A DNA stretch of 64,000 bases, from positions 1,302,001 through 1,366,000 of the forward strand of contig NZ_CP194171.1 in assembly GCF_050908845.1 (NCBI RefSeq). The letters run 5' to 3'. Positions 9,406 to 17,711 of this stretch are shown here, piece by piece. The DNA comes from Marinobacterium_D sp050908845. Lineage in GTDB: Bacteria; Pseudomonadota; Gammaproteobacteria; Pseudomonadales; Balneatricaceae. A program made the position numbers and the translations under genes. The stretch's first letter is position 1; each line of letters begins with the position of its first letter. The notes under the pieces were generated by a model, which saw only the letters and a program-made list of their open reading frames with translations, was not told the DNA's origin and did not search any database.

Positions 9406-10980
9406 GTGCAACAGATTTCAGAGCTTATTTCCGCTTATACCCAGTCGAAACCCGATCCAAACAATTCCGGTGAGCGCGTAAGCTTTGGTACCTCCGGCCA
9501 TCGAGGCTCAGCTCTGAAATCCACCTTTAACGAAGCTCACATTTTGGCGATCAGCCAGGCAACGGTGGATTACCGTCAGGAACAGGGTATCTCAGGCCCC
9601 TTGTTTCTCGGTATGGACACCCACGCACTGTCTCAACCGGCGTGTGAATCCGCACTGTCGGTACTGGTAGCCAATGGTGTGCGAGTGATGGTCGATGTGG
9701 CGGAGGGCTTTACGCCGACCCCGCTGGTGTCACGTGCCATCCTGGCTTGGAATGCAGATAGTCCGTCGGACCAGGCCGATGGTTTGATTATTACGCCTTC
9801 ACACAATCCGCCGGAAGATGGCGGCATCAAGTACAACACTCCGGATGGTGGTCCGGCGGATGCTGGCGTCACCGGTTGGATTGAACAGCGTGCCAATGAG
9901 CTGCTGAAGTTGGGCCTCGCCGGTGTTAAGCGTGTTTCTGTGGATGAGGCACGGGATAAGGCCGAACCCTATGCGTTCGTCGCTGAGTATGTGTCAGCTT
10001 TGCCGTCCGTTATCGATATGGATGCCATTAAGGCCGCCGGCATTCACATTGGCGCTGATCCCATGGGTGGAACCTCTCTGGCAAGCTGGGATGCAATAGC
10101 GGAGAAGTTCGGTCTCGATATCGAGGTGGTTAACCGCGAGCAGTCGCCGGATTTCGGCTTTATGCCGCCGGACCATGATGGCAAGATCCGCATGGATTGC
10201 TCCAGCACTGCGGCCATGGCCAATCTGCTGCAGATACGTGAACGCTTTGATCTGGCGTTTGGTAATGATCCGGATGCCGATCGCCACGGCATTGTTGACG
10301 CCGGTGGTCTGATGAACCCCAACCACTATCTGGCGGTTTGCATTGATTACCTGCTCTCACATCGGCCGCAGTGGCCTGCAGATCTGGCTATCGGCAAGAC
10401 CCTGGTGTCTTCCTCAATGATCGACCGGGTTGTCGCAGGTCAGCAGCGGGCCCTTTATGAAGTCCCGGTGGGCTTCAAGTGGTTTGTCCCGGGACTGCAT
10501 GGCGGTAAACTCGCGTTCGGCGGTGAAGAGAGTGCCGGAGCCAGTTTCCTGACCCGCGATGGTAAGCCGTGGAGCACGGATAAGGACGGTATTATCCTTT
10601 GCTTGCTGGCGGCGGAGATCCTGGCGGTCACCGGTAAAACGCCGTCGCAGTATTATGCGGAATTGACCGGGCGTTATGGTGCGCCGGTCTATAAACGCAT
10701 CGACAGTCCGGCCACTGCAGAGCAGAAGGCGAAGCTTAAGGCGCTGACCTCCGACGATGTTAAGGCTGATACGCTGGCCGGCGATCCGATTCTGGGCTGT
10801 TTCACCGAGGCACCGGGTAATGGCGCTGCGATTGGTGGACTCAAGGTAGTGACCGAGAACGGCTGGTTTGCCGCCCGCCCCAGCGGTACCGAGGACCTGT
10901 GCAAGGTCTATGCGGAAAGCTTTAAGGATGAAGCGCATCTCGAAGCTATCCTCAGCGAGGCGCAGCAGCTGGTCGGGTAA
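9406..10980 (+). CDS. pgm: Phosphoglucomutase, alpha-D-glucose-specific
   Basis: Interconverts glucose 6-phosphate and glucose 1-phosphate, supplying UDP-glucose and so Ugd. All four loops of the phosphohexomutase family are visible: the phosphoserine loop TPSHNPP with S132, the metal loop DPDADRHG, the sugar loop GGEESAG and the phosphate loop ARPSGTEDLCK near the end. The length, 524 residues, fits the E. coli-type Pgm. The start is GTG at 9406, preceded by AAAAGGTG at 9393-9400. The 196 bp upstream contain no gene, so this gene probably has its own promoter, although no convincing one was seen. Confidence 0.96.
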   Translation: MQQISELISAYTQSKPDPNNSGERVSFGTSGHRGSALKSTFNEAHILAISQATVDYRQEQGISGPLFLGMDTHALSQPACESALSVLVANGVRVMVDVAEGFTPTPLVSRAILAWNADSPSDQADGLIITPSHNPPEDGGIKYNTPDGGPADAGVTGWIEQRANELLKLGLAGVKRVSVDEARDKAEPYAFVAEYVSALPSVIDMDAIKAAGIHIGADPMGGTSLASWDAIAEKFGLDIEVVNREQSPDFGFMPPDHDGKIRMDCSSTAAMANLLQIRERFDLAFGNDPDADRHGIVDAGGLMNPNHYLAVCIDYLLSHRPQWPADLAIGKTLVSSSMIDRVVAGQQRALYEVPVGFKWFVPGLHGGKLAFGGEESAGASFLTRDGKPWSTDKDGIILCLLAAEILAVTGKTPSQYYAELTGRYGAPVYKRIDSPATAEQKAKLKALTSDDVKADTLAGDPILGCFTEAPGNGAAIGGLKVVTENGWFAARPSGTEDLCKVYAESFKDEAHLEAILSEAQQLVG

Positions 10981-11066
10981 CAGGTTCTTTGTAAGGCGTT
11001 CCGGGCTCTGTCTCCCAGGCCGGGCCTGGTGCGCAGTAGTCTTCGATTGGCTTCCTGGAGATATGG

Positions 11067-12116
11067 ATGCAGCAAGCAAAGTCGGTCATTGGTCGCGTTT
11101 TGCGTTACCCGTACTGGTTTATCGAGCTTTTTACCTGGGCAAAAAGCTTCAAGCAAAACCCGATCATTGGCAATTACTGGCTCAATCGCTGCGGCCTGCA
11201 TGTGGCGCGGGTTGTGGTGTCTCAGGGGCTGTTCCGTTTCCGTCTGATGCTGTTGGCGCCATTGGTGGCAAAAGAGGATCGGGAAGCTTTTCTGCGAGAT
11301 GGCTATATCCTGAAACGGAATTTTCTCGAACGTGGGCACTTCCTGTGTTTGAAGGCTGAGGCTGAAAATTATCAGGGGCTAATCCGCGAGTTCGTCGAAG
11401 GCACTACGCTAACCCAGCGTGCTTTTCTGACCCAGGATAAGCGCGCCGAGCTACGGGAAATCAGTGCGTTTACCGATGGTCGACGTCTGGACCGGCTGAT
11501 GCGCTGGTGCTCATCCAAGAACCGGCCACCTTTCTTTTTCATTGAGAACCTTTGCAACCACGCCAACGTGGCTCCTCAGCCCGACCCGCAAAGGGATTTT
11601 CATACCGATACTTTTCACCCCTGCGTAAAAGGCTGGCTGTTTCTCGATGCCGCCGATAATCGCAACGGTCCCCATGTCTATGTGCCTGGTTCTCACCGCC
11701 TCACCTGGAAGCGGTTGAAGTGGGAGTACCGCGAAAGCCTGGAAGCTTCCAAGCAGGGTGATAAACGCCAGCCCGGGCGCTATTGGGATGGTTCATTCCG
11801 GGCCACTGAGGCTGACCTGGCGGAAATGGGCCTTGAGGCGAAAGCCTTACACGTGCCGGAAAATACCTTGTTGATCGGAAACGTCTATGGATTTCATCGC
11901 CGAGGCGTTGCTGAGCAACCCAGCCGCCGCATGACGATCTGGATGCAGGCACGGGACAACCCCTTTAATCCGCTGTTTACCCCTTTCCCTCGCGCGACCG
12001 CCTGGCTGTTTGAAAAGGTCTGGCAGCGGGAACTGGAAAGCCAGGATCCCAAGAAAATTGCGGCAGGTACTCAGCGCAATCAGATAGGCTCCTTTGACAG
12101 GGATTGCGTTAACTGA
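11067..12116 (+). CDS. Phytanoyl-CoA dioxygenase (PhyH) family protein
   Basis: The 349-residue protein belongs to the Fe(II)/2-oxoglutarate-dependent PhyH family. The iron ligands can be placed: H179-T-D181 in FHTDTFH, and the distal histidine H277 in YGFHRRG, followed by the SRRMTIW stretch that usually holds the 2-oxoglutarate-binding arginine. The N-terminal 90 residues are extra and include a basic, hydrophobic region. It ends 2 bp before kpsC, so the two are almost certainly co-transcribed. PhyH homologues occur in polysaccharide and natural-product clusters, where they hydroxylate small substrates. Its substrate here is unknown; a modification of a sugar or lipid anchor is a guess from context. 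Confidence 0.8.
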   Translation: MQQAKSVIGRVLRYPYWFIELFTWAKSFKQNPIIGNYWLNRCGLHVARVVVSQGLFRFRLMLLAPLVAKEDREAFLRDGYILKRNFLERGHFLCLKAEAENYQGLIREFVEGTTLTQRAFLTQDKRAELREISAFTDGRRLDRLMRWCSSKNRPPFFFIENLCNHANVAPQPDPQRDFHTDTFHPCVKGWLFLDAADNRNGPHVYVPGSHRLTWKRLKWEYRESLEASKQGDKRQPGRYWDGSFRATEADLAEMGLEAKALHVPENTLLIGNVYGFHRRGVAEQPSRRMTIWMQARDNPFNPLFTPFPRATAWLFEKVWQRELESQDPKKIAAGTQRNQIGSFDRDCVN

Positions 12117-12118
12117 GT

Positions 12119-14098
12119 ATGCGCGTCGGCTATGTTGTAAAAGGGCTCGGCCAGACACCCTGGTTGGCTGAGCTGGTGGGGGCACCCTGCGTACGGATTT
12201 CTGCCCTGACGAGGTTTTTGAGGCTCACCCATGTAGCCGGTTGGGGGCTAAAGCCCAGTGCCGCTAAAGCCCGGGAGTATGCCGCAAGACTTGGTTTACC
12301 CTTCCTGTCACTTGAGGATGGTTTTCTGCGTTCACTGGGGCTGGGTGTTGATGGCGCGCCGCTGCATAGCCTTATCGTTGACCAACGGGGTATCTATTAC
12401 GACGCCACCCGTCCTTCCGATCTTGAATCGCTCATATCTGAGCAGACTCTGGAGCCGGCTCAGCTGCAGCGGGCCCGCGATTGTATCGAGCTGCTCAAGA
12501 GCTATCGACTCTCCAAATATAACCATGCACCGGATCGGCAGCCTGCCGGATTGGAAGGCAAGGCCTCCCGCGTGCTGGTTGTGGATCAAACCGCAGGCGA
12601 TGCCTCCATCGAATATGGCTTGGCCAGTGCCAGCTCTTTCAGTGAAATGCTTGATGCTGCCGTGGCTGAAAATCCGGATGCCGAGGTTCTCGTCAAGGTA
12701 CACCCGGATGTGATCGCAGGTAAAAAGCAGGGACACCTGCTGGAGCAGGCCCGTGCTGCAGGCTGTCGTCTGATCGGGGAGGACCTGAACCCCTGGGCGT
12801 TGTTGGACCTTGTCGATCAGGTCTATGTGGTGACCAGTCAGTTCGGTTTTGAGGCGCTGCTGGCGGGCAAGAAGGTGCACTGCTTTGGTATGCCGTTCTA
12901 TGCCGGGTGGGGGCTTACCTCTGATCGTCAGGTATCTAAGCGGCGGGGCGTTAGCCGCAGTCTTGAGTCGGTGTTTTACGCCGCCTATCTGCAGTACTGC
13001 CGCTATATCAACCCTTACACAGGGAAGCGCTGCGAGTTCGAAGATACGGTAGCGTTGATCGGCGATCAAAAACGGGCGAGGGATCGCTTTGCTGGTGACT
13101 GGGATGCGGTCGATTTTGCTGGCTGGAAGCGAGCATTTGTCGGACGCTTTCTCGGCCCACGTGCAAAGGTTGAGTGGAAACAGCTGGCGTCGGAGGTATC
13201 CGCACCCAAAGTGCTGGCCTGGGCTTCCAAGCTGGATGCGGATCTGATTGCCCGCTGCCAGAAGAGGGAGCAAGAACTCTGGCGTATGGAAGATGGCTTT
13301 GTCCGCTCCGTTGGCTTGGGAGTAGATCTGATCGATCCCTTGTCACTGGTGATGGATTCACGGGGAATCTACTACGATGCATCCTCTGCCAGTGACCTTG
13401 AACAGATGCTTGAGCATGACGAGTTCTCGCCGGATCTATTACGACGGGCAGAGGCGTTAAGACAGTGTCTCGTTGCCCTGAAACTGTCCAAGTACAACGT
13501 GGGCAAGCAGCAGCGATTGAATCTGCCGAAGGATCGCAAAATTGTGCTGGTGCCGGGGCAGGTTGAAACCGATGCCTCTATCCGCACCGGATCGCCCCGG
13601 ATGCAGACCAACCTTGAACTGCTGCAGGCCGTCCGAGAGTGTTGTCCGGATGCCTATATCATCTATAAACCCCACCCGGATGTGCTAGAAGGTGCCCGCA
13701 AGGGAGAAGTGCCTGGACAGGAGTATTTCGATCTGGAAGTGCGGGATCTGGCGATGCCTGATCTGCTCGAGCAGGTAAATGAGGTTCATACCCTGACGTC
13801 TCTGACCGGGTTTGAAGCGTTGCTGCGAGATATCCCGGTTTATACCTGGGGGCTGCCGTTCTATGCCGGTTGGGGGCTAACAGAGGATCATATCGCCTGC
13901 CCGCGCCGCACCCGCAGACGGACTCTGGATGAACTGGTGGCGGCGACGCTTATCCGTTACCCGCTCTATGTTGACCCGGACAGCGGAGACCAGATCAACG
14001 CGGAAACCGCCGTCGATATCCTGCAAAGGCAGAGGCAGGAGAAGCGGAAAACAGCGCTCAGAACCCACGTTTGGCGCCGGATTCGCAAGCGGGTTTAA
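12119..14098 (+). CDS. kpsC: KpsC-type capsule Kdo transferase (two transferase modules)
   Basis: KpsC builds the poly-Kdo linker that joins group 2 type capsules to the lipid anchor at the inner face of the cytoplasmic membrane. The 659 residues fall into two related halves about 325 residues apart. EDGFLRS (E66) recurs as EDGFVRS (E391), each followed by GLGVD and RGIYYDA, and each half also has VHPDV/PHPDV and a PFYAGWGL block. This is the known two-module layout of KpsC. It starts 2 bp after the PhyH gene, and its stop codon overlaps that of the convergent permease by 4 bp. kpsS and the export genes kpsMTED are not in the window. Confidence 0.93.
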   Translation: MRVGYVVKGLGQTPWLAELVGAPCVRISALTRFLRLTHVAGWGLKPSAAKAREYAARLGLPFLSLEDGFLRSLGLGVDGAPLHSLIVDQRGIYYDATRPSDLESLISEQTLEPAQLQRARDCIELLKSYRLSKYNHAPDRQPAGLEGKASRVLVVDQTAGDASIEYGLASASSFSEMLDAAVAENPDAEVLVKVHPDVIAGKKQGHLLEQARAAGCRLIGEDLNPWALLDLVDQVYVVTSQFGFEALLAGKKVHCFGMPFYAGWGLTSDRQVSKRRGVSRSLESVFYAAYLQYCRYINPYTGKRCEFEDTVALIGDQKRARDRFAGDWDAVDFAGWKRAFVGRFLGPRAKVEWKQLASEVSAPKVLAWASKLDADLIARCQKREQELWRMEDGFVRSVGLGVDLIDPLSLVMDSRGIYYDASSASDLEQMLEHDEFSPDLLRRAEALRQCLVALKLSKYNVGKQQRLNLPKDRKIVLVPGQVETDASIRTGSPRMQTNLELLQAVRECCPDAYIIYKPHPDVLEGARKGEVPGQEYFDLEVRDLAMPDLLEQVNEVHTLTSLTGFEALLRDIPVYTWGLPFYAGWGLTEDHIACPRRTRRRTLDELVAATLIRYPLYVDPDSGDQINAETAVDILQRQRQEKRKTALRTHVWRRIRKRV

Positions 14099-15825
14099 GC
14101 GTTAAACGGAAACACCAGCGGCGTAAGGATAAGCACCGCTGCGGTGTAAAGCAGACTTACCGGCAGGCCCGTTTTCAGATAGTCCGCTAAACGGTACCGG
14201 CCCGGTGAATAAACCATCAGGTGGGTCTGGTAACCGAATGGAATCAGGAAGCAGGCGCTGGCGCCGTAGGCCACAGCCATAATGAACGGCATGGGGTCGG
14301 CGTTGAACGCTTGGGCTGTGGATAAGGCGATCGGAAAGGCCAGCGCGGCGGCGGCGTTATTGGTGACCGTTTCCGTCAATATCAGCGTCAGCAGAAAAAT
14401 GCCGACGAAAGCTGCGTATACACCATAGCCGTTGAATAACGCCTGCATACCTTCTGCGACCAGTCCCGCCGCGCCTGATGCGCTCATTCCCTTGGCGACG
14501 GTCAGTGCTGAGCCTATCACCAGAAACAGCTCGAACGGGAAGCGGCGGCGCATTTCGTTAACATTGAGCAGCCCTCCCAGCAGAAACAGACCCAGCAGAC
14601 AGAGCAGCGCCTCGAAAAGGCTGATGATGCCCAGCGACGCGCCCAAAATCGCGGCTGCAAAACCGCCAAGCGCAGCGAGGCTTTGCTTCATGCTCAGGCG
14701 AGGGCGTTGCAGGGTGCCGCTGAGCAGATGAAAGTTGCGGTCCAGATTACGATGCTGACTAAAGTCGCCGCCTACGGCGAGTAAGAGGCTGTCACCCACA
14801 CGCAGGGGGATGCGCCCCAGCTGCCCCTCAAGTCGACGCTCCCCGCGCCGGATCCCTACCACGCCCGCGTTGAACGTGGTGCGGAAGTCCATATCCTGCA
14901 GGGTTCGGTTGGCGAGCTCGGATTCATTTGAGATCACCACCTCCACCAGATTGCTGGCCAGCAGGTCGTCGGCGTCTTCCCCCATCAGTTTCAAGCCCTG
15001 AAAGCGTTGCAGCGCCTGTACCTTGTTCACCTCTCCGGTAAATATCAGCAGATCCCTGGCCTGGACGACCTCCTCAGGCGTCACCGGGCTGATCAGCCGG
15101 CCGTCGCGTTCGATTTCCAGCAGGAACAGGCCATCCAAGTTACGCATGGCGTTGGCTTCAATACTTTTCCCCACCAGCGGAGAATCCACCGCGACTTCGG
15201 TGGTCAGGAAGTAGGACTGGCGGCTATCCCGGCTTGTGGTGCTGTTGTTGGGCAGGCAGTGCGCGCTGAGCATCAGCGCGGCCAGGCAGACCAGCGCAAC
15301 AGGTACGCCCACCAGGCTGAACTGGAACATGCTGAGTTCTGGTAGCCCCGCATCCACGGCGAAGGAGCTGACCACCAAGTTGGTGGAGGTGCCCACCAGC
15401 GTGGTAATGCCGCCCAGTATGGATGCGTAGGAGAGGGGGATCAGCAGTCGGGAAGCAGGGATGCGGGTCTGGCGGGACAGAGTACCTAGAAAGGACGCCA
15501 CGATAGCGGTGTTGTTCAAAAAGGCTGAGAGCACGGCGCTGGTGGCCATCAGCTTGAGCAGCGCGGAAGACTGCCGCCCGGAGATGATTCGGTCGGAGAT
15601 CTGGTCGAGCAGCGGAGAGCGCTCCAGTGTCAGCGAGATCAGCAGCAGGAGGATAAGGGTGGCCAGGGCCGGGTTGGCAAAGCTGCCGAGCAGTTCGGGC
15701 AGATCGACCAATCCGGTCAGCAGGTATCCGCAGGCAAGGGTCACAAACGCAGTGGCAGGCTGGACGCGGCCGCTTGCCAGCACCGCCAGCAGGCCAATAA
15801 CCGATGCAAGAACTCCCCACTCCAT
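14095..15825 (-). CDS. SLC13/DASS-family anion permease with RCK_C domains, probable sulfate transporter
   Basis: A 576-residue inner-membrane protein. Hydrophobic segments fill residues 1-190 and 385-576, and the central cytoplasmic part (about 205-370) contains two TrkA-C/RCK_C-like domains. The NNTAIV and ETVTNNAAAAL stretches resemble the paired anion-binding hairpins of the DASS family, with GTSTNLVV after the first. It is divergent from the transposase-like gene that precedes cysDNC. Permeases of this type often stand next to cysDN in marine gammaproteobacteria, so sulfate uptake is the likely role. Dicarboxylate or other anions remain possible. Confidence 0.87.
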   Translation of the reverse strand: MEWGVLASVIGLLAVLASGRVQPATAFVTLACGYLLTGLVDLPELLGSFANPALATLILLLLISLTLERSPLLDQISDRIISGRQSSALLKLMATSAVLSAFLNNTAIVASFLGTLSRQTRIPASRLLIPLSYASILGGITTLVGTSTNLVVSSFAVDAGLPELSMFQFSLVGVPVALVCLAALMLSAHCLPNNSTTSRDSRQSYFLTTEVAVDSPLVGKSIEANAMRNLDGLFLLEIERDGRLISPVTPEEVVQARDLLIFTGEVNKVQALQRFQGLKLMGEDADDLLASNLVEVVISNESELANRTLQDMDFRTTFNAGVVGIRRGERRLEGQLGRIPLRVGDSLLLAVGGDFSQHRNLDRNFHLLSGTLQRPRLSMKQSLAALGGFAAAILGASLGIISLFEALLCLLGLFLLGGLLNVNEMRRRFPFELFLVIGSALTVAKGMSASGAAGLVAEGMQALFNGYGVYAAFVGIFLLTLILTETVTNNAAAALAFPIALSTAQAFNADPMPFIMAVAYGASACFLIPFGYQTHLMVYSPGRYRLADYLKTGLPVSLLYTAAVLILTPLVFPFNA

Positions 15826-15959
15826 TGCGCAACTCCCTGGGTATTGACCGTAAAAGGTTGAAATTTTATAGAAGGCTTTAATAAACTGTCCATGGTAATA
15901 ACAGGTTTTTGATGTTTATTTCTTTTTAATTCTTTATAAAACAATAAATTAACGAGGTT

Positions 15960-16736
15960 TTGGCTATTAAGGATTTAGCGCCGAAGAATCTGGAGCAGGC
16001 CCGAATTCGGGCTGTTCAGCTTCGTATCTCAGGCTATACCCTGGCGGAAACCTCTGCTCAGACGGGGCTCTCCGTGCCCACGATAACCAAGGTTTTCAAG
16101 GCATTTGAAAACGGTGGCTGGGCGGCGATCAAACCGGCGCCTAGAGGGCGTAAGGCGGGAGAGGGTAGTGGTCTCTCTACAGAGCAGCAGCAACGGCTGC
16201 GCGAGCGACTCCTGGAACCGCCGGTAACGGGGCTCTGGGGCCGTGAAACAGTGGCGGCTGAAGTCGCGAGCCTGTTCGGCGTGCAGATCTCGGAGCGCGC
16301 GGTATCGCGATTGCTGCAGGAGTGGCATCTGGACTGTCCTGCGCTGAAGGTGCGTAAACCCAAGGGTGTGCGGAATCCTGCTGCCCGTTGGTACCGGCAG
16401 GAGTATGAGCCGTTGCTGGAGTGGGCGGAACTGCATCAGGCCAGCCTGCTGCTTGCCTACTGCCAGCCGGCGCGCCGTTCCCCGGATACCTTTCAGTTAT
16501 ACCTCCAGACCGCTCTTCGCAAGCAGCTCTGGCTGGAGACCTCGCACTGGCCGACCGAGAGCTGGTTGATCGACGTGTTGGAGCGGCTGCTGGCACAAAA
16601 GAAGGCGCCCCTGGCCCTGTGTCTCGCGGGACTGGACCTGTGGCGCGCCAGCCGGCTTCAGGCCTGGCTCGATCAACATGACACCCGGATCAATTTGATT
16701 GCAGTGCCTCCCGAGGTGGAGCTGCGCTCATCCTGA
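15960..16736 (+). CDS. IS630-transposase-derived helix-turn-helix protein, catalytic site lost
   Basis: Residues 1-60 form a homeodomain-like helix-turn-helix (ARIRAVQLRISGYTLAE onward). Residues 70-135 form the winged helix found in IS630/Tc1-type transposases (STEQQQRLRERLL to ERAVSRLLQEW). The rest, to 258, is a shrunken relic of the DDE domain. Where active proteins have the first aspartate (LFLDE-like) this one reads LLLAYCQP, and the closing LPPYSPELNPIE-type motif survives only as IAVPPEVEL. The frame is open and starts at TTG 15960, with ACGAGG as ribosome site. No terminal inverted repeats were seen. It lies 75 bp upstream of cysD on the same strand. A DNA-binding regulatory role is inferred, not shown. 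Confidence 0.7.
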   Translation: MAIKDLAPKNLEQARIRAVQLRISGYTLAETSAQTGLSVPTITKVFKAFENGGWAAIKPAPRGRKAGEGSGLSTEQQQRLRERLLEPPVTGLWGRETVAAEVASLFGVQISERAVSRLLQEWHLDCPALKVRKPKGVRNPAARWYRQEYEPLLEWAELHQASLLLAYCQPARRSPDTFQLYLQTALRKQLWLETSHWPTESWLIDVLERLLAQKKAPLALCLAGLDLWRASRLQAWLDQHDTRINLIAVPPEVELRSS

Positions 16737-16738
16737 CT

Positions 16739-16793
16739 TTAGATACTCACATTAGATAACTGATTTTAGATAACTGATTTTATATAACCACAG
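16739..16793 (+). repeat. Tandem 14-bp repeats in the cysD leader
   Basis: Two perfect adjacent copies of TTAGATAACTGATT occupy 16752-16765 and 16766-16779. They are flanked by degenerate units, TTAGATACTCACA at 16739 and TTATATAACCACAG at 16780, giving about four units with a period of 13-14 bp. The array fills the gap between the transposase-derived gene and cysD and ends just before the cysD ribosome site AAAGGA. It could be a binding array for a regulator such as CysB or the neighbouring protein; this is inference. Confidence 0.75.
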
Positions 16794-16811
16794 ACTGGTT
16801 AAAGGAATTCT

Positions 16812-17711
16812 ATGTCTCTTACACATTTGAAGCGCCTGGAAGCGGAAAGCATCCATATCATGCGCGAAGTGGTGGCAGAAGCGGAAAACCCGGTGATGCT
16901 TTACTCCATCGGCAAGGACAGCGCAGTGATGCTGCACCTGGCCATGAAGGCGTTCGCGCCCTCCAAGCCGCCGTTCCCGCTGCTGCACGTGGATACCCGC
17001 TGGAAATTCCGTGAAATGTACGAGTTTCGGGATCAGATAGCCAAAGATCTCGGCCTTGACCTGATCGTGCACGTCAATCCGGAAGGCGTTGAGAAAGACA
17101 TCAACCCCTTTACCCACGGCTCTGCCCTGCACACCGACATCATGAAAACCGAAGGCCTGAAGCAGGCCCTTAACAAGTACGGTTTCGATGCGGCCTTTGG
17201 CGGTGCCCGTCGTGATGAAGAGAAGTCCCGCGCCAAGGAGCGTATCTTCTCTTTCCGCACTGCTCAGCATCGCTGGGATCCCAAGGGGCAGCGCCCCGAA
17301 CTGTGGAAGCTGTACAACGCGCGCAAGCAGAAGGGTGAGAGCATGCGCGTATTCCCGCTGTCGAACTGGACCGAGCTGGATATCTGGCAGTACATCTATC
17401 TGGAAAATATCCCCATCGTTCCGCTGTACTACTCGGCAACCCGTCCGGTGGTTGAGCGTGATGGCACCCTGATCATGGTGGATGACGAGCGCATGCCGCT
17501 GAAAGAGGGTGAAGTGCCGATGATGCGCAAGGTGCGTTTCCGTACCCTGGGCTGCTACCCGCTGACCGGCGCCGTTGAATCCGAGGCGGATACCCTGCCG
17601 TCAATCATTCAGGAGATGCTCCTGACCAAAACCTCAGAACGCCAGGGCCGTGTGATCGACCACGATTCCGCCGCCTCCATGGAGAAGAAAAAGCAGGAGG
17701 GCTATTTCTGA
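16812..17711 (+). CDS. cysD: Sulfate adenylyltransferase subunit 2
   Basis: Catalytic subunit of ATP sulfurylase, which makes adenosine 5'-phosphosulfate from sulfate and ATP in the cytoplasm. The 299 residues match the family length. The PP-loop [10 protein letters not shown] lies at about residue 31 and the conserved [16 protein letters not shown] region at about 134. The start ATG follows AAAGGAATTCT. Its stop overlaps the cysNC start by one base (TGATG), giving translational coupling with its GTPase partner. The tandem repeats directly upstream are likely to matter for expression. Confidence 0.98.
   Translation: MSLTHLKRLEAESIHIMREVVAEAENPVMLYSIGKDSAVMLHLAMKAFAPSKPPFPLLHVDTRWKFREMYEFRDQIAKDLGLDLIVHVNPEGVEKDINPFTHGSALHTDIMKTEGLKQALNKYGFDAAFGGARRDEEKSRAKERIFSFRTAQHRWDPKGQRPELWKLYNARKQKGESMRVFPLSNWTELDIWQYIYLENIPIVPLYYSATRPVVERDGTLIMVDDERMPLKEGEVPMMRKVRFRTLGCYPLTGAVESEADTLPSIIQEMLLTKTSERQGRVIDHDSAASMEKKKQEGYF

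Noticed and set aside
15960..16736. Active IS630 insertion sequence
   Set aside because: No terminal inverted repeats or TA target duplication were recognised and the catalytic residues are gone, so it is not called a mobile element.
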